From NCBI GenBank assembly GCA_964454745.1, contig CAYVUI010000173.1, positions 1-5,926 on the forward strand: 5,926 nucleotides of DNA, read 5' to 3'. A program made the position numbers and the translations under genes. Under the pieces are notes generated by a model. The model did no database searches and had not been told where the DNA came from. It saw nothing but the letters and a program-made list of their open reading frames with translations. The DNA comes from CAYVUI01 sp964454745 (GTDB taxonomy: Bacteria > Planctomycetota > Phycisphaerae > Sedimentisphaerales > Anaerohalosphaeraceae). Below are positions 5,296-5,926 of the stretch, one piece after another (within the stretch, counting starts at the first letter, position 1; each line of letters opens with the position of its first letter).

Positions 5296-5310
5296 GCCTG
5301 GCCGCCAGGC
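5296..5310. repeat. Short-loop palindrome resembling the left array
   Basis: GCCTGG at 5296-5301 pairs with CCAGGC at 5305-5310 around CCG. Its surroundings, GATAAAAA before and CCGTTTCCA after, resemble those of the GCA-loop hairpin at 853-865 (AATAAAAACAG before, CCGATTCCA after), and both go on to an AATCC- or GATCC-type ending. This suggests the same dispersed element lies on both sides of the gene block. Confidence 0.55.
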
Positions 5311-5323
5311 CGTTTCCAATTGA

Positions 5324-5372
5324 TCCTTCCTGCACTGCATGAGCTTTACGGTAAAATACTCACCAGGAAGGA
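5324..5372. repeat. 9-bp inverted repeat with nested hairpin
   Basis: TCCTTCCTG at 5324-5332 pairs exactly with CAGGAAGGA at 5364-5372. Pairing can resume beyond a bulge through CAATT (about 5317-5321) and AATTG (5372-5376). The 31-base loop contains a smaller hairpin, TTTAC/GTAAA at 5345-5355. It is probably a structured element of unknown purpose. Confidence 0.55.
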
Positions 5373-5391
5373 ATTGAAGTAATTGAAGGGT

Positions 5392-5435
5392 AAAATTCTA
5401 TCCTCAATCACCCGGATGTATTTTTGAGGAAGACA
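5392..5435 (-). repeat. Right copy of the 44-nt inverted repeat, with intact stem-loop
   Basis: This is the reverse complement of 30-73 at 38 of 44 positions, with a 24-base perfect core at 5406-5429. Here the element also folds: TCCTCAA at 5401-5407 pairs with TTGAGGA at 5424-5430 around a 16-base loop that contains the near-palindrome CACCCGGATG. The copy begins one base after the stop codon of the minus-strand gene at 5437. It could act as that gene's 3' structure, but only a weak T-rich stretch (TAGAATTTT) follows on that strand. A transposition, recombination or integron-like site is an alternative, and no recombinase is in view. Confidence 0.85.
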
Positions 5436-5436
5436 A

Positions 5437-5926
5437 CTATTTCTTCCATATAATTGAACCTAACATTTTCTTAAATTGATCTTCATGTGATGGTAATCCC
5501 CAAAAAAGAACGTAATAACCGTTTTCAAAAAAGATCACCTCAGTCACAGAGGATGCTTTCCGATTTTCTGATACTACAACAGAATTGTCTTTCATATTTG
5601 TAATATAATCCCCACCCTTATAACGAAAAGATGTGCCTTTGACACCGTCAACCAAGATTCCATCTTCAGTGTAGTTCCTCTTCATAATAAAATCACAGAT
5701 AGGCGTGTCTTTCCACGAATCTTCTTTATCAGAAAAGTCATAGATGCTGAAGGTAGACAACTCATAATCATCGAACCCAAGACCTTCTCCGTATAAACCG
5801 GTTGAAGCAAACAGGATTGAATTGCCCTCAGGTTGCATATTAACATCCCATCCCGCAATGGATATTATAGAAAAATATGGATTTTCTAATATGACAGCGC
5901 TATAAGAATTCGATATTTTTCGCTTT
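5437..5926 (-). CDS. 3' part of an unknown gene, possible PsbP/Mog1-like (DUF1795-type) domain; start beyond right edge
   Basis: The frame stays open from the stop codon at 5437-5439 to the window edge (first full codon at 5925), giving 162 visible residues. An internal ATG at 5838 could be taken as a start, but the residues before it, including NPYFSIISIAGWDVN, read as genuine protein, so the gene is best treated as cut by the window. The pattern 'y.fSI.i..GW' near the visible start, alternating beta-like stretches, and an ending GYYVLFWGLPSHEDQFKKMLGSIIWKK with a final 'F..mL.SI' helix-strand recall small PsbP/Mog1-fold or DUF1795-like proteins, which are often lipoproteins or secreted. Without the N-terminus no signal peptide can be judged. 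Base composition is AT-rich like the gene at 158-649 and unlike the genes between. The family assignment is tentative; the coding call is good. Confidence 0.72.
   Translation of the reverse strand, partial: KRKISNSYSAVILENPYFSIISIAGWDVNMQPEGNSILFASTGLYGEGLGFDDYELSTFSIYDFSDKEDSWKDTPICDFIMKRNYTEDGILVDGVKGTSFRYKGGDYITNMKDNSVVVSENRKASSVTEVIFFENGYYVLFWGLPSHEDQFKKMLGSIIWKK

Larger units (their letters stand above)
5056..5391. other. Gene-free stretch with several hairpins
   Basis: No open frame of note occurs between the terminator and the right inverted-repeat copy. The stretch carries hairpins at 5218-5248, 5296-5310 and 5324-5372. A loose GCCGG/CCGGC pair spans 5061-5087. The repeated phrase ATTGAAG occurs at 5373-5379 and 5382-5388. 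It is the right-hand counterpart of the palindrome-rich stretch at 650-1319. Confidence 0.6.

Noticed and set aside
5437..5838. Complete 133-residue gene starting at the ATG at 5838
   Set aside because: The frame is open upstream to the window edge with protein-like residues, so the ATG is more likely internal and the gene is treated as partial.

Overview
The window looks like chromosomal DNA of an outer-membraned (Gram-negative type) bacterium. The envelope protein with an AsmA-like C-terminal part and the Sec-secreted coiled-coil protein support this. The mix of a DUF5678-like protein, a retropepsin-like protein and a stand-alone GGQ release-factor-like protein, in GC-rich genes set among AT-rich ones, reminds me of Planctomycetota/PVC metagenome bins. 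That placement is a low-confidence guess. No rRNA, tRNA, transposase, integrase or CRISPR array is visible.

Layout. (1) 1-73: left copy of an inverted repeat. (2) 158-649 (+): AT-rich four-helix membrane protein of unknown function. (3) 650-1319: 670 bases without a convincing gene, filled with short palindromes, most of them C(GNA)G mini-hairpins, plus a degenerate 58-nt duplication. (4) 1320-3119 (-): large membrane protein that appears to fuse a TIGR03546-like multi-pass domain to a TIGR03545/AsmA-like domain. (5) 3280-4332 (+): compact three-gene operon of a DUF5678-like 59-aa protein, an overlapping retropepsin-like protein whose catalytic D-T-G position reads Q-S-S, and a GGQ release-factor-like protein. 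A good sigma70-type promoter precedes it. (6) 4451-4960 (+): secreted, highly charged coiled-coil protein with an operator-like palindrome upstream and a clear intrinsic terminator downstream. (7) 5056-5436: gene-free stretch with several hairpins, one resembling those of the left array, ending in the right copy of the inverted repeat. (8) 5437-5926 (-): C-terminal part of an AT-rich gene whose start lies beyond the right edge.

The central genes from 1320 to 4960 are GC-rich and look like resident, vertically inherited genes. The two outer genes are AT-rich and lie beside the hairpin-rich intergenic DNA and the two inverted repeat copies (24 identical bases within about 44, some 5.3 kb apart). 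The signals most worth following are the inverted repeat pair, the C(GNA)G mini-hairpin array, the probable catalytically dead retropepsin paired with DUF5678, and the envelope-protein fusion. I did not find a complete new defence or mobile system.
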